Of a stretch of 64,000 bases of DNA, positions 18,071 through 25,646 are shown in pieces. The notes below the pieces were generated by a model that was given only the letters and a program-made list of their open reading frames with translations, did no database searches and was not told the origin of the DNA. A program made the translations under genes and the position numbers. Origin of the DNA: Fredinandcohnia quinoae (GTDB taxonomy: Bacteria > Bacillota > Bacilli > Bacillales > Bacillaceae_L); NCBI RefSeq assembly GCF_022427965.1, contig NZ_JAKTTI010000011.1, positions 35,662 through 99,661 of the forward strand. Reading direction: 5' to 3'. Position 1 is the stretch's first letter, and every line of letters begins with the position of its first letter.

Positions 18071-18107
18071 GGACAAAACCCTTATAAAGGTTTTGTCCAT
18101 TTTTTTG
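18071..18107 (+). terminator. Plus-strand terminator without an assigned gene
   Basis: GGACAAAACC (18071-18080) pairs perfectly with GGTTTTGTCC (18089-18098), followed by eight T residues within ten bases on the plus strand. The nearest genes on both sides are minus-strand. On the minus strand it lies just past the alaT stop but lacks a T tract there. Confidence 0.75.
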
Positions 18108-18111
18108 TTAA

Positions 18112-19281
18112 TTACAATCTATTTAAAAATTGTCCCATTCGTTTAATGGCTTCTTGCAATTGTTCCAGTGAGGAAGCGTAGGAGCAGCGAATGAAGCCCT
18201 CACCACTTTCACCAAATACATTCCCTGGTACGACCGCTACTTTTTCCTCCATTAGTAATCGTTCAGCAAATTCCTCTGACGTTAAGCCAGTGCTTTGAAT
18301 CGAAGGAAATGCATAAAATGCACCACCAGGCATGTGACAAGAAAGGCCAAGCTCTTGTAAAGAAGCAACAAAATAGTTTCGGCGTTGGCGATAGCTTTTT
18401 CTCATATGCTCAACATCCTGCATTCCATTCTTGAGTGCTTCAATCGCACCATATTGAGCCATCGTAGAAGCACACATCATTGTATATTGATGAATTTTAA
18501 GCATTGCTTGCGAGATTTCCTTCGGTGCTACGGCATAACCTAGACGCCAACCGGTCATCGCAAAGCCTTTAGAAAATCCTGAAACTAAAATTGTCCTATC
18601 ATACATTCCCTTAATACTTGGGAAACTCGTATACTGATCTTCATATGATAGTTCTGCATAAATTTCATCAGATATCACTAATAAATCATGCTTTTCAACA
18701 ATCTTCGCAATTGCTTCAAGTTCGTGTCTATTTAACATTGTTCCGGTTGGATTATTCGGAGAACAAATTAATATTGCCTTTGTTCGATTCGTAATCACTT
18801 TTTCAATTTCTTCTGGTTGTAATTTAAATTCGTTTTCACGTTTCGTATGAATTGGTACAGGAACACCACCCGCCAATGAAACAAGAGGAGCATATGATAC
18901 GAAAGTAGGCTCTACGATAATTACCTCATCACCAGGATTTACAATCGCCCGCAGTGCAAGATCTAGAGCCTGACTGCCCCCAACCGTGACAATAATTTCA
19001 GTTTCAGGCGAATATTCGATCTGAAAGGATCTCTTTAAGTAATAGGAAATTTCTCTTCTTAGTTCAATCAAACCTGCATTTCCTGTATAGGACGTGATGC
19101 CTTGTTCAAGTGATGCAATACTTGCCTCTCGAATGGACCATGGTGTTACAAAATCAGGTTCTCCAACACCAAGTGAGACTACCCCTTCCATATTTGCTGC
19201 AAGATCAAAGAAACGTCTGATTCCTGATGGTTTTAGTTCCTTTACAATGTTTGATAAGTAGCGAGATTTATCTGATTTCAT
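18112..19281 (-). CDS. alaT: Alanine-type aminotransferase (class I/II, PLP)
   Basis: A 389-residue fold-type I aminotransferase. PLP-site motifs are CSPNNPTG, SDEIYAELSY and SGFSKGFAMTGWRLGY, with the Schiff-base lysine in FSKGF. In B. subtilis the equivalent yugH is named alaT and is needed for alanine synthesis from pyruvate. The start codon overlaps the end of the Lrp-type regulator gene by four bases, so both are made from one transcript. Regulation by that neighbour is established for B. subtilis and inferred here. Confidence 0.9.
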   Translation of the reverse strand: MKSDKSRYLSNIVKELKPSGIRRFFDLAANMEGVVSLGVGEPDFVTPWSIREASIASLEQGITSYTGNAGLIELRREISYYLKRSFQIEYSPETEIIVTVGGSQALDLALRAIVNPGDEVIIVEPTFVSYAPLVSLAGGVPVPIHTKRENEFKLQPEEIEKVITNRTKAILICSPNNPTGTMLNRHELEAIAKIVEKHDLLVISDEIYAELSYEDQYTSFPSIKGMYDRTILVSGFSKGFAMTGWRLGYAVAPKEISQAMLKIHQYTMMCASTMAQYGAIEALKNGMQDVEHMRKSYRQRRNYFVASLQELGLSCHMPGGAFYAFPSIQSTGLTSEEFAERLLMEEKVAVVPGNVFGESGEGFIRCSYASSLEQLQEAIKRMGQFLNRL

Positions 19282-19778
19282 GGTGACACCACAATCCTTT
19301 TATCTTCATCACCTTGATCAAAAATAGTTCCATCATGCTTGTACTTCTTCAGTATAAAATGAGTTGTTGTCGATAGAACTGAATCTAGTGTAGACAGTTT
19401 TTCAGAAACAAAATGTGCAACCTCTGACATTGTTCGTCCTTCAATCACAACTGATAAATCATAGGCTCCAGACATTAAGTAGACAGATTTAACTTCTTTG
19501 AATCGGTAGATTTTTGCAGCGATATCATCAAAGCCAACCCCTCTTTTAGGTGTTACCTTGACATCAATCATCGCAGTTACCCCTTCATGTCCCTCAACCT
19601 TGCGCCAATCCACAATTGTGTTGTATTCAACAATGATTTTTAAGCTTTCTAGTTTTTGAATGATCTCTTCAACTTGTTCAATACTTTTGCCAACCATCTT
19701 TGCTATTGTTTCAATCGGTAATCTTCCATTGTTTTCAATAATGCCTAAAATTTCAATTTCAGTTTCATGTAAAACCAT
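19278..19778 (-). CDS. alaR: Lrp/AsnC-family transcriptional regulator of alanine synthesis
   Basis: A 166-residue regulator. The N-terminal winged helix-turn-helix includes ETEIEILGIIENNGRLPIET and KMVGKSIEQVEEIIQKLE. The C-terminal RAM ligand-binding domain runs from about residue 70 (GHEGVTAMIDVKVTPKRGVG). The ATG at 19778 is chosen because AGGAGTG lies just upstream; GTG at 19787 is rejected. It equals B. subtilis YugG/AlaR, which activates alaT. It probably also autoregulates. It forms a two-gene overlapping operon with alaT. Confidence 0.9.
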   Translation of the reverse strand: MVLHETEIEILGIIENNGRLPIETIAKMVGKSIEQVEEIIQKLESLKIIVEYNTIVDWRKVEGHEGVTAMIDVKVTPKRGVGFDDIAAKIYRFKEVKSVYLMSGAYDLSVVIEGRTMSEVAHFVSEKLSTLDSVLSTTTHFILKKYKHDGTIFDQGDEDKRIVVSP

Positions 19779-19928
19779 GTCGTTCACTCCTAATGAGTTA
19801 GAATTTTTTCATAATTATATCAAATTTTTTATTTTAAAATAGTACTTTTTTTGAGGTAATGATATTTTTTTGTTAGAGTTATTCTATTGAACAAGGAAAA
19901 ACTAAGAAGGTCAGGCAGGTGGAAAGTG

Positions 19929-20768
19929 ATGGAAAATCATTTATTTACGCAAAAGGTTAACGGGATTAATATATATTATGAACTTTTTGGAGATAAATCC
20001 AATAAACCAGTAATTGTACTTGTACACGGGTTTTTGTCATCAACATTTAGCTTTCGGAGACTTATCCCTTTATTGGAAAAGGATTTTACAGTGCTTGCGA
20101 TCGATCTACCTCCTTTTGGTAAAAGTGAAAAGTCGACCCGTTTCAAGCATTCATATCATAATATGTCCATTATTATGATTCAACTATTAGAACAGCTTCA
20201 TATTTCAAAGGCAATTTTTGTAGGTCATTCAATGGGTGGTCAAATCTGTATGTATGCAGCATTGCAAAAACCAGAATTAGTGAATGGACTTGTGTTATTA
20301 AGTAGTTCAGGCTATTTAAAACGAATGGCTAAGCCATTGATCTATTCTTCTTACATCCCTTTTTTCCATTTAATAGTGAAGCGTCGGCTGGAGCAACAAG
20401 GTGTCGAGCATAACTTGCTTAATGTCGTCTACAATCATTCTCTTATTGATCAAGAAATGATTAATGGTTATTCTGAACCCTTTTTAGATCATCGAATCTT
20501 CATGGCTTTAACTCGAATGATTCGTCAACGTGAAGGAGATTTACCCCCGGAAGATTTACATAAAATAAAGACTCCTGCGCTTCTCATATGGGGGGAGAAG
20601 GATAAGGTAGTACCAGTTTCAATTGGAAAAAGACTTCACCAAGACTTGCCGAACTCAATATTTATTGCACTCGAAAATACAGGACATCTCGTACCGGAAG
20701 AACGACCTGAAGAAGTCTATACCCACATTTTGAATTTTCTCTGTAATCAAAGAATGAATCTAGAATAA
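19929..20768 (+). CDS. yugF: Alpha/beta hydrolase
   Basis: A 279-residue hydrolase. The oxyanion region is LVHGFLSS, the nucleophile elbow is FVGHSMGGQ, the acid lies near WGEKDKVVP and the catalytic His is in NTGHLVPEE. All members of the triad are present. The ATG at 19929, preceded by GGTGG, is preferred over TTG at 19887. Family members are esterases, epoxide hydrolases or C-C hydrolases; B. subtilis YugF has no firm substrate. The gene is monocistronic and ends in a strong terminator. Confidence 0.88.
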   Translation: MENHLFTQKVNGINIYYELFGDKSNKPVIVLVHGFLSSTFSFRRLIPLLEKDFTVLAIDLPPFGKSEKSTRFKHSYHNMSIIMIQLLEQLHISKAIFVGHSMGGQICMYAALQKPELVNGLVLLSSSGYLKRMAKPLIYSSYIPFFHLIVKRRLEQQGVEHNLLNVVYNHSLIDQEMINGYSEPFLDHRIFMALTRMIRQREGDLPPEDLHKIKTPALLIWGEKDKVVPVSIGKRLHQDLPNSIFIALENTGHLVPEERPEEVYTHILNFLCNQRMNLE

Positions 20769-20806
20769 AATAAAGTGGTTGGCGTTGTGTGCCGACCACT
20801 TTATTT
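20768..20806. terminator. Bidirectional terminator between yugF and yugE
   Basis: The long stem AAATAAAGTGGT...GGC pairs with GCC...ACCACTTTATTT around the loop GTTGTGT. The two convergent genes end at its edges. Confidence 0.88.
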
Positions 20807-21065
20807 AAAGTTCGCATGATGCATTATTTTTAATCAGAAGTAACCTTGTTGCAATCACTTCACATTCATTGAGTGGAATGATTTCTTCGAACGAAAATTC
20901 ATAAATTGCTTGGATTTTTCTAGCTAGTTTCTTTGGATCATCCAATTGATGAACAGCCTGAATGACATCTACCGCTTCTGTTTCATAGGAACCCTCCCCA
21001 TGTCCGAATGGGTCCCACTCCTGGAGCAATATCATTAATTCAATATTTGTGTTTCTAATTTCCAT
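20805..21065 (-). CDS. yugE: DUF1871 protein YugE
   Basis: An 86-residue soluble acidic protein with the DUF1871 pattern: LLQEWDPFGHGEGSYETEA, then VHQLDDPKKLARKIQAIY. Length and sequence style match B. subtilis YugE, which is of unknown function. The start at 21065 has GGGTGAT upstream. It is followed on the same strand by no close gene, and its own upstream neighbour ends 18 bases away, so the two minus-strand genes may be co-transcribed. Confidence 0.85.
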   Translation of the reverse strand: MEIRNTNIELMILLQEWDPFGHGEGSYETEAVDVIQAVHQLDDPKKLARKIQAIYEFSFEEIIPLNECEVIATRLLLIKNNASCEL

Positions 21066-21082
21066 ATAATCACCCGGTAAGT

Positions 21083-21286
21083 TTAAAGATTCTCGTTTTC
21101 ATTATTCATGATTTTTTCTTCTAATTCTCTTGTTTTTTCAGCCTCTTTTTTCGAATGCTTAATAAAAAATCGTGTCGCTAATATTGTAAAAATAATAAAG
21201 ATAATACTCGTTATCGCAGCAGGAATATATTCTGATTTATCTTCTGGAAAATATAAAAACAAATATAAAATATTATATAGCAGCAT
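21083..21286 (-). CDS. Small single-pass membrane protein of unknown function
   Basis: A 67-residue protein starting MLLYNILYLFLYF, with a main membrane helix around residues 23-43 and a charged, coiled-coil-like tail rich in Glu and Lys (ending MNNENENL). AAAGG lies about 11 bases before the ATG at 21286; an in-frame TTG at 21304 is less likely. It is 17 bases upstream of yugE. Not recognised; no function is proposed. Confidence 0.55.
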   Translation of the reverse strand: MLLYNILYLFLYFPEDKSEYIPAAITSIIFIIFTILATRFFIKHSKKEAEKTRELEEKIMNNENENL

Positions 21287-21401
21287 TTCCACACTACCTT
21301 TCAACCACTTATTATGAACCCCTCTAATTATAGCATATAAGGTTTCTTTCCTAGAAGTGTATCACAAGATTAAGTATAATGTATGGAAAAGGAGTGGTTA
21401 C

Positions 21402-21788
21402 ATGAATCACGAGGAATTTAAAATAGGTGATGTCGTTACCGGAATCTATAAAACAGGAAAATATATTGGAGAAATTACAAATATCCGTCCCGAACACTAT
21501 CTCGTTAAGGTGAAGGCGGTATTGAGGCATCCGATGCAAGGTGATATTCATTCACCCAAAGATGTTAATGTTCCATTTTTCCAAGAACGTCGAGCATTAG
21601 CATTTAATGAACAAACAAATGTCCCTAAAAAGATGGTTCGTTTATATACAGAGTCAATTCCAGAATATAAGGAATCATTGCGAGATGCAATCAATAAAAT
21701 GAAACTTGGTTTAGAAGAAGAGGGTACTGAGTGGGCAAAACGAAGTTTAGATTGTGTATCATCATTGGAGAAGGATTATTTTAAGTAA
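21402..21788 (+). CDS. kapB: KapB, kinase-associated protein B
   Basis: A 128-residue protein with an N-terminal SH3-like KapB fold: EEFKIGDVVTGIYKTGKYIG, then a conserved HPMQGDIHSP and FFQERRAL. The helical tail ends SLEKDYFK. AAAAGGAG precedes the ATG at 21402, giving exactly the B. subtilis length. In B. subtilis kapB follows kinB and is needed for KinB to feed the sporulation phosphorelay. Here no kinase gene is adjacent. There is no signal peptide or lipobox, so the historical name lipoprotein is not supported by this sequence. Confidence 0.88.
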   Translation: MNHEEFKIGDVVTGIYKTGKYIGEITNIRPEHYLVKVKAVLRHPMQGDIHSPKDVNVPFFQERRALAFNEQTNVPKKMVRLYTESIPEYKESLRDAINKMKLGLEEEGTEWAKRSLDCVSSLEKDYFK

Positions 21789-21837
21789 AACTCTATGATG
21801 TGCGTGATTTAACTATACATATTACAAATTTCCAGGT

Positions 21838-21870
21838 AAAACTGGGCCTTATTTGGGCCCAGTTTTATTG
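21838..21870 (+). terminator. Terminator of kapB
   Basis: AAAACTGGGCC (21838-21848) pairs perfectly with GGCCCAGTTTT (21856-21866), followed by a short T-rich tail. Confidence 0.85.
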
Positions 21871-21916
21871 TTTATGACGAAAGGAATCGGGATATGCACG
21901 AGATGTATTCCCGAAC

Positions 21917-23047
21917 TTACACGACCCGCTTTGCACCTACATAGTATTTTGACCAATACACATTATCCAATGAAACAACAGCGATTCCCTTCGATGAAGT
22001 CGCTGAAATAAATTCATTGTTACCTACATAAAATCCTACATGTGATATCTTACCGGGTTCATTCACCGCAAAAAATACAAGATCCCCCGGCTCGAGATTA
22101 CCTTTTGAAACAGCTGTCCCCATTTGATAATAATCTCCAGATGTAACACGTGGAATATCAATCCCATGCTGGTCAAACATAAAGGAAACAAAGCCTGAGC
22201 AGTCAAATCCAGCTGGTGTTGTTCCACCCCATTTATATGGTACTCCAATATAATGATAAGCATCCTGGACTAGCTCCCGCTTAACTTGAATCATGTTATC
22301 CTGTGATGGAGCTTCTTGAGTAGTACCTGAAATATTGAGAGTTTGTCCAATAAAAATAGTATTACTTGATAAGTTATTGATTCTTTTCAGTTGTTCCACA
22401 CTTATATTATGATTTCTTGCAATTCCATACAAACTATCCCCTGCGCGTACAGTATAAGTGCTACCTGCTACTGCCGACCCAGATAAAATTAATGTTTGTC
22501 CAGGATAGATCGTATTTGATGTTAATTGATTTAATTGCTTTAATTGGTCAACACTTATATGTTTACTTTTTGCTAAAGAATATAAAGTATCCCCAGTTTT
22601 GACTGTATACGAATTTGTATTGGAAATGGCATTAATTTTCAGAGTTTGACCTGGATATATCGTATGATTAGTTAGGTTATTTAATTGCATAAGTTGATTA
22701 ACAGAAAGATGATATCTATTTGCAATTCCATATAATGTATCTCCACTTGTGACAGTATGTGTGGAAAGGGTTTGAACCGTTGGAGTATCATTACTTGCTG
22801 CTTTAACCTTTGATGAGTGTCCTCCTACAAACGGAATTGAAGCGACAACAATTGTACCTAAGACAACCTTTACCAGATTCGGGGTGAAATTCGGTACCTT
22901 TTCAGCAAGATATGTTTTTATATTTTCACTTAAATGTGTCTTCTTTCCATCGTTTTGCACACCAAATTCACTTGAAAATTCATGAAGACTGGGATCCATA
23001 TGTAAAATAATCGTATGGTCCCCTTCAAATTTATGTCCAATAAACAA
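21917..23047 (-). CDS. LysM-repeat NlpC/P60 peptidoglycan endopeptidase with N-terminal cytosolic tail
   Basis: A 376-residue protein. There is a short cytosolic tail (1-57), one membrane helix (about 58-76), and three LysM repeats (97-140, 147-190, 197-241, each with a GDTLY or GDSLY core). An NlpC/P60 domain follows (258-376) with Cys283 in FDCSGF and His336 in ISHVGFY. It should bind glycan and cut gamma-D-Glu/diaminopimelate stem-peptide bonds, like LytE or CwlS. The start is TTG at 23047, because AAGGAGGG lies seven bases upstream; the in-frame ATG at 23095 has no ribosome-binding site. Unlike LytE it is membrane-anchored rather than secreted. Confidence 0.82.
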   Translation of the reverse strand: MFIGHKFEGDHTIILHMDPSLHEFSSEFGVQNDGKKTHLSENIKTYLAEKVPNFTPNLVKVVLGTIVVASIPFVGGHSSKVKAASNDTPTVQTLSTHTVTSGDTLYGIANRYHLSVNQLMQLNNLTNHTIYPGQTLKINAISNTNSYTVKTGDTLYSLAKSKHISVDQLKQLNQLTSNTIYPGQTLILSGSAVAGSTYTVRAGDSLYGIARNHNISVEQLKRINNLSSNTIFIGQTLNISGTTQEAPSQDNMIQVKRELVQDAYHYIGVPYKWGGTTPAGFDCSGFVSFMFDQHGIDIPRVTSGDYYQMGTAVSKGNLEPGDLVFFAVNEPGKISHVGFYVGNNEFISATSSKGIAVVSLDNVYWSKYYVGAKRVV

Positions 23048-23142
23048 ACCGCATCCCTCCTTGGTGTTAGGATAACCTATTGGAATCTGAATCATTTTAA
23101 AAACAGATTGTCAATTCTTGCATACGAAGAGGCTGCAAAGAA

Positions 23143-23321
23143 CAAAAGCGCAAGCGCCTTGTCCAGGCCCGACAAGCAAATGTTCTGATGCAAAAAAGTC
23201 GCACTTTGACTTTTCTTGCATCAGGTTATTTGACCTCGAGGGCCTAGGCGCTGGAGCTGAACGTAGATAAACTTTATTAAAAGATATCCACATGTTTAAA
23301 TTTTATAATTTCCTGGAAAAC
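23143..23321. repeat. Family A dispersed palindromic repeat, copy 1 (with extension)
   Basis: The core 23143-23259 is an imperfect inverted repeat with arms of about 55 bases. The outer arms carry GCGCAAGCGCC and GGCCTAGGCGCTGGAGC; the inner arms carry CTGATGCAA and TTGCATCAG. A further stretch of about 60 bases, through CATGTTTAAATTTTATAATT, is shared only with copy 2. The element occupies the leader/promoter region of the minus-strand LysM hydrolase. Confidence 0.9.
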
Positions 23322-23325
23322 AATA

Positions 23326-23361
23326 AAAAACCAATTTACTCATATAAGTAAATTGGTTTTT
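23326..23361 (-). terminator. Terminator of kapD
   Basis: AAAACCAATTTACT (23327-23340) pairs perfectly with AGTAAATTGGTTTT (23347-23360). On the minus strand it is followed by TTTTATTG and overlaps the kapD stop codon. Confidence 0.88.
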
Positions 23362-23983
23362 ATAAAGCAAATTTATTTAATAGCTTAGAAAGATCTACAC
23401 GGTCTCCAATTGTTGTTGGCTCTGGCTTAGCTAAATACCGTTTATCATTTTCAACTAATTTAAATATATTCAAGGTTGTTAATGCATCATCTAATGCACA
23501 GTGATGCTTGCCTGTCCCTTCTTTCCCATACTCCTGTACAGCTTTCCACAATCCAGTTTGATTTTGATCACCAAAAAATCGTTTATATTCCATTGATAAA
23601 TCACGCTGCTTTCCTTTAAAAGGAAACTGAACTCCTGCCTTTTGACAATTATGACGAAGTACCTTCATATCCATATTTCCCCACGTAATAATTGTACTTG
23701 GAGATGTACCCTCACACTGAGCAAATTTATCAACCAAGTCAACAAATGATAGTCCATTATTCACTTGTTCTTGCGTAATATGCAAAAATGATTTACATCT
23801 TTCAGTTAATGTCTGGAATTTAACAGGCTTAACGTATGAAGAAAATTGATCTATCACTTTTTGATTGATGACAGAAACTAGTCCAACCTCAATAATTTCC
23901 GGATAAAAACCATGCGGGTTATATTTTCCCTCCGGCATTGTAAATTCGAAGTCAATAAACAAATACTGGTGTTTATCATCCAT
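23360..23983 (-). CDS. kapD: KapD, DEDDh-family 3'-5' exonuclease-like sporulation inhibitor
   Basis: A 207-residue protein of the RNase T/DnaQ superfamily. The motifs are FIDFEFTMPEG (Exo I, Asp-x-Glu), the WGNMDMKVL region (Exo II) and GTGKHHCALDDALTTLNIF (Exo III with His and Asp), so the catalytic set looks complete. In B. subtilis KapD inhibits the KinA pathway to sporulation. GGAGG precedes the ATG at 23983. It is monocistronic, with family B copy 1 directly upstream. Confidence 0.9.
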   Translation of the reverse strand: MDDKHQYLFIDFEFTMPEGKYNPHGFYPEIIEVGLVSVINQKVIDQFSSYVKPVKFQTLTERCKSFLHITQEQVNNGLSFVDLVDKFAQCEGTSPSTIITWGNMDMKVLRHNCQKAGVQFPFKGKQRDLSMEYKRFFGDQNQTGLWKAVQEYGKEGTGKHHCALDDALTTLNIFKLVENDKRYLAKPEPTTIGDRVDLSKLLNKFAL

Positions 23984-24018
23984 TCTCTTTCCTCCTTCGC
24001 TACCCTTTCCTTTATTTA

Positions 24019-24204
24019 ATCAAATGCGCCTTGGCGTATTTGTGCCCAGATTTTTTCGAGCTCGCTCGAAAAGCTTCCTTTAAAAATCTGAGGCATCCGC
24101 CGGAGGCTATAACTTTATTCAGTCGGGAACCCCCACTGAATTGGAAAATAATTTGCATTCATCTCACCACTTATAGATGTGGGAGACTTCTGCTGAATAA
24201 AGTT
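24019..24204. repeat. Family B structured repeat, copy 1
   Basis: This 186-bp element has two parts. The first has a hairpin CAAATGCGCC-TT-GGCGTATTTG, a CAGATTTTT...AAAAATCTG stem enclosing TCGAGC/GCTCGA, and a GCATCC/GGAGGC stem. The second, 24111-24204, is bounded by perfect 12-base inverted repeats AACTTTATTCAG and CTGAATAAAGTT and contains two inner hairpins. It lies between kapD and yuxJ. No coding capacity was seen. Confidence 0.92.
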
Positions 24205-24292
24205 TAACGAGCATGAAGTAATTAAACCAATTATATCATGTTTTCCACAATTATTCAGAATATATTTAAAAATATATATATAATCGTAACAC

Positions 24293-24321
24293 TTTAAAAA
24301 TTCGAAATAATATTCTATAAT
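24293..24321 (+). promoter_or_regulatory. Candidate promoter of the yuxJ-type transporter
   Basis: TTTAAA (24293-24298), a 17-base spacer and a perfect TATAAT (24316-24321). The region also contains the repeated motif TTCGAAATA / CGAAATATTCG, which could be an operator for a local repressor; that is speculative. Confidence 0.55.
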
Positions 24322-24353
24322 ATTTAGGAAACCGAAATATTCGAATCAAGAAG

Positions 24354-25574
24354 GTGTTTACTATCCAAACAGCAAAAAGAAATCTAATGATCATGTGGTT
24401 TGCGAACTTTTTTATTGCTGCTAGTGCCACAATGATTATGCCTTTTCTCTCGTTATATATTGAAACCTTTGGCAATTTTTCTGAGAGCTATGTACAACGT
24501 TGGGCAGGCTTCGTATTTGCTGCTACATTCGTAACAGCTTTTTTTATTTCACCACTATGGGGACGCTTTGGGGATAAAAATGGCTATAAGAAAATCTTAC
24601 TTATTACTGGAACTGGAATTGCAATTAGCATATTTTTAATGGGCTATGTGACATCTGTTGGTCAATTGTTTTTTCTACGCCTATTTATGGGTGCAGTTAC
24701 TGGATTTATTCCTACATCTCTTGCGCTCATTTCTGCGCAAACTCCAAAAGAAATTGCTGGCCGAACCCTTGGTACATTACAAATGGGGAATGTATCCGGT
24801 AGTCTATTTGGCCCTTTACTTGGCGGTATGCTTGCGGATGCCGTCGGCTTTCAATACACATTTGTTTTAACATCTACTGTCATTCTACTAGCAACATTAT
24901 TAGTTGCAGTTGGTGTGAAAGAGGTACGTCCAACTGAAGAAAGCTTGAAGCTGAAGAAATATACAAGAAAAGAAGTAATAGTCCATATCTTTCATAATCC
25001 CGTCTTACTAACCATTATCTTTATTTCCTTCTTAATTCAAGTTGGTAATTTTAGCATCCAGCCATTACTTGCTCTATATGTTACTGAATTGAGCAGTTCA
25101 AGTAATATCGCCTTTTTAGCAGGCTTAGCATTTTCAGCAACTGGTTTTGGAAATTTATTATTTACAAGACAGTGGGGTAAATTAGGCGATCAAAATGGGC
25201 ATGAGCGTATTTTAATGATTTTAATGATTGCTGCTGCGATTTTGTTCATACCGCAAGCACTCGTTACCGATTTATGGCAGCTTGTCCTTTGTCGGTTTAT
25301 ATTCGGAATGGCAGTAGGTGGCATCATTCCATGTATGACCGCCTATATTCGCCAAGTGGCACCACTTTCAATGCAAGGTGAAGTGTTGGGCTATAATCAA
25401 AGCTTTAAATTCCTCGGAAATGTGATTGGTCCAATTACTGGGGGAATCATTAGTGGATTTTTCGGAATCTCATCTGTTTTCTTCGTTACAAGCGGATTGT
25501 TTTTACTTGGTGCTGTCATCCTCTGGATGAGTGTCGTTCGACAATCAGAAAAATCGCAACATCATGCAGCATAG
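24354..25574 (+). CDS. yuxJ: MFS efflux transporter, YuxJ-type
   Basis: A major-facilitator membrane protein of about 406 residues with 12 predicted helices. The loop-2 motif is SPLWGRFGDKNGYKK, and it is repeated in the second half as RQWGKLGDQNGHERI. It is related to Bacillus multidrug exporters. The start is uncertain: GTG at 24354 overlaps AAGAAGG, an ATC codon at 24363 would have ideal spacing, and ATG at 24387 lacks a ribosome-binding site. Neighbours match B. subtilis (kapD, yuxJ, pbpD). The substrate is unknown. Confidence 0.82.
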   Translation: MFTIQTAKRNLMIMWFANFFIAASATMIMPFLSLYIETFGNFSESYVQRWAGFVFAATFVTAFFISPLWGRFGDKNGYKKILLITGTGIAISIFLMGYVTSVGQLFFLRLFMGAVTGFIPTSLALISAQTPKEIAGRTLGTLQMGNVSGSLFGPLLGGMLADAVGFQYTFVLTSTVILLATLLVAVGVKEVRPTEESLKLKKYTRKEVIVHIFHNPVLLTIIFISFLIQVGNFSIQPLLALYVTELSSSSNIAFLAGLAFSATGFGNLLFTRQWGKLGDQNGHERILMILMIAAAILFIPQALVTDLWQLVLCRFIFGMAVGGIIPCMTAYIRQVAPLSMQGEVLGYNQSFKFLGNVIGPITGGIISGFFGISSVFFVTSGLFLLGAVILWMSVVRQSEKSQHHAA

Positions 25575-25585
25575 AATATTATCGT

Positions 25586-25620
25586 AAAAAACAGATGGTC
25601 AGATGCCATCTGTTTTTTTA
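25586..25620 (+). terminator. Terminator of yuxJ
   Basis: AAAAAACAGATGG (25586-25598) pairs perfectly with CCATCTGTTTTTT (25606-25618), with a run of T. Confidence 0.93.
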
Positions 25621-25646
25621 TAATAGAATAATAAAGTCTGCTAGAG

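Noticed and set aside
17858..18181. 107-codon plus-strand frame between the sigma gene and alaT
   Set aside because: It runs antisense through both neighbouring genes and through a terminator and has no start signal.
24019..24204. Family B as an intact IS200/IS605 insertion sequence
   Set aside because: There is no TnpA or TnpB coding sequence in or near any copy; at most it is a non-autonomous derivative.
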